Positions 32,503-32,604 of a DNA stretch of 32,604 bases are shown piece by piece. The position numbers and the translations under genes are program-made. Within the stretch, counting starts at the first letter, position 1. Each line of letters begins with the position of its first letter. Origin of the DNA: an uncultured Butyrivibrio sp. (GTDB taxonomy: Bacteria > Bacillota > Clostridia > Lachnospirales > Lachnospiraceae). The stretch spans positions 1 to 32,604 of the forward strand of contig CAMVLM010000030.1 in NCBI GenBank assembly GCA_947168335.1, written 5' to 3'. The notes beneath the pieces were generated by a model. That model did not search any database, was not told the origin of the DNA, and worked only from the letters and a program-made list of their open reading frames with translations.

Positions 32503-32604
32503 TGGAAATCTTTAACAATTATCAAAAACTTGTCAAAAAATAGTACCCATGTGAATTGTAAAACTAACTTCCACCCCTCTTAAGGCAAACATGGAAGTTA
32601 CTAA
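32503..32604. other. Right edge with inverted repeat
   Basis: TAACTTCCA (from about 32565) and TGGAAGTTA (to about 32598) form a 9-base inverted repeat with an 18-base loop near the edge. It may belong to a terminator or repeat outside the window. No gene is seen. Confidence 0.35.

Overview
The window is low-to-moderate GC, mostly minus-strand DNA that looks like a chromosome segment of a Gram-positive anaerobe, most likely a Butyrivibrio-like Lachnospiraceae. This is an inference from gene content and style: T-box control of a tryptophan ABC transporter, GGAGG ribosome binding sites, lipoprotein binding proteins, a GH53/ABC sugar locus with an AraC regulator, and an ISL3-type transposase remnant. 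No rRNA, tRNA or CRISPR array was seen.

Region 1 (66-7810, minus) is a tightly packed eight-gene operon headed by an RtcB-type RNA ligase and the release-factor homologue PrfH. In E. coli this pair is known for repairing and rescuing ribosomes cut at the decoding centre. Here it is followed by a triple-GNAT protein, a NUDIX-GNAT fusion, an IDI-like NUDIX hydrolase, an unrecognised Cys-rich protein with a possible ADP-ribosyltransferase-like part, a P-loop kinase and an HD-HAD fusion. Upstream of rtcB lies a promoter, a 25-codon leader ORF with an excellent ribosome binding site, and two mutually exclusive RNA pairings, which looks like attenuation or translational control. A broken ISL3 transposase lies next to the promoter.

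Region 2 (8489-14525) is a galacto-oligosaccharide locus: two permeases, a binding lipoprotein and an intracellular GH53 endo-galactanase on the minus strand, with a divergent AraC regulator and a perfect palindrome between them.

Region 3 (14572-21155) is a patchwork. It holds an orphan ATPase of the DUF4143 type with three 10-bp repeats spaced exactly 33 bp upstream, a SAM methyltransferase, a LacA/Maa acetyltransferase, a second AraC regulator, and a cluster of genes reduced to their ends by internal deletions (a MATE transporter, a methyltransferase joined to an epimerase, a TetR regulator).

Region 4 (21156-24303, minus) is a tryptophan ABC transporter operon (binding protein, permease, ATPase) under a complete T-box leader whose specifier codon reads UGG (Trp). 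It is followed further right by a large HD-GYP protein (24384-26228).

Region 5 (26328-32502, minus) is a six-gene overlapping operon: an FUSC-like membrane protein fused to a divergent Cof-type HAD domain, a circularly permuted ATP-grasp, an alpha-E protein, a transglutaminase-like protease, and two AstE/AspA-type M14 proteins. One of these keeps its zinc ligands and the other has lost both histidines. The ATP-grasp/alpha-E/transglutaminase core is a known peptide-synthesis or amidoligase association with unknown product. The paired active and inactive carboxypeptidase-like proteins and the membrane HAD make this version unusual. Regions 1 and 5 are the best candidates for undescribed systems.
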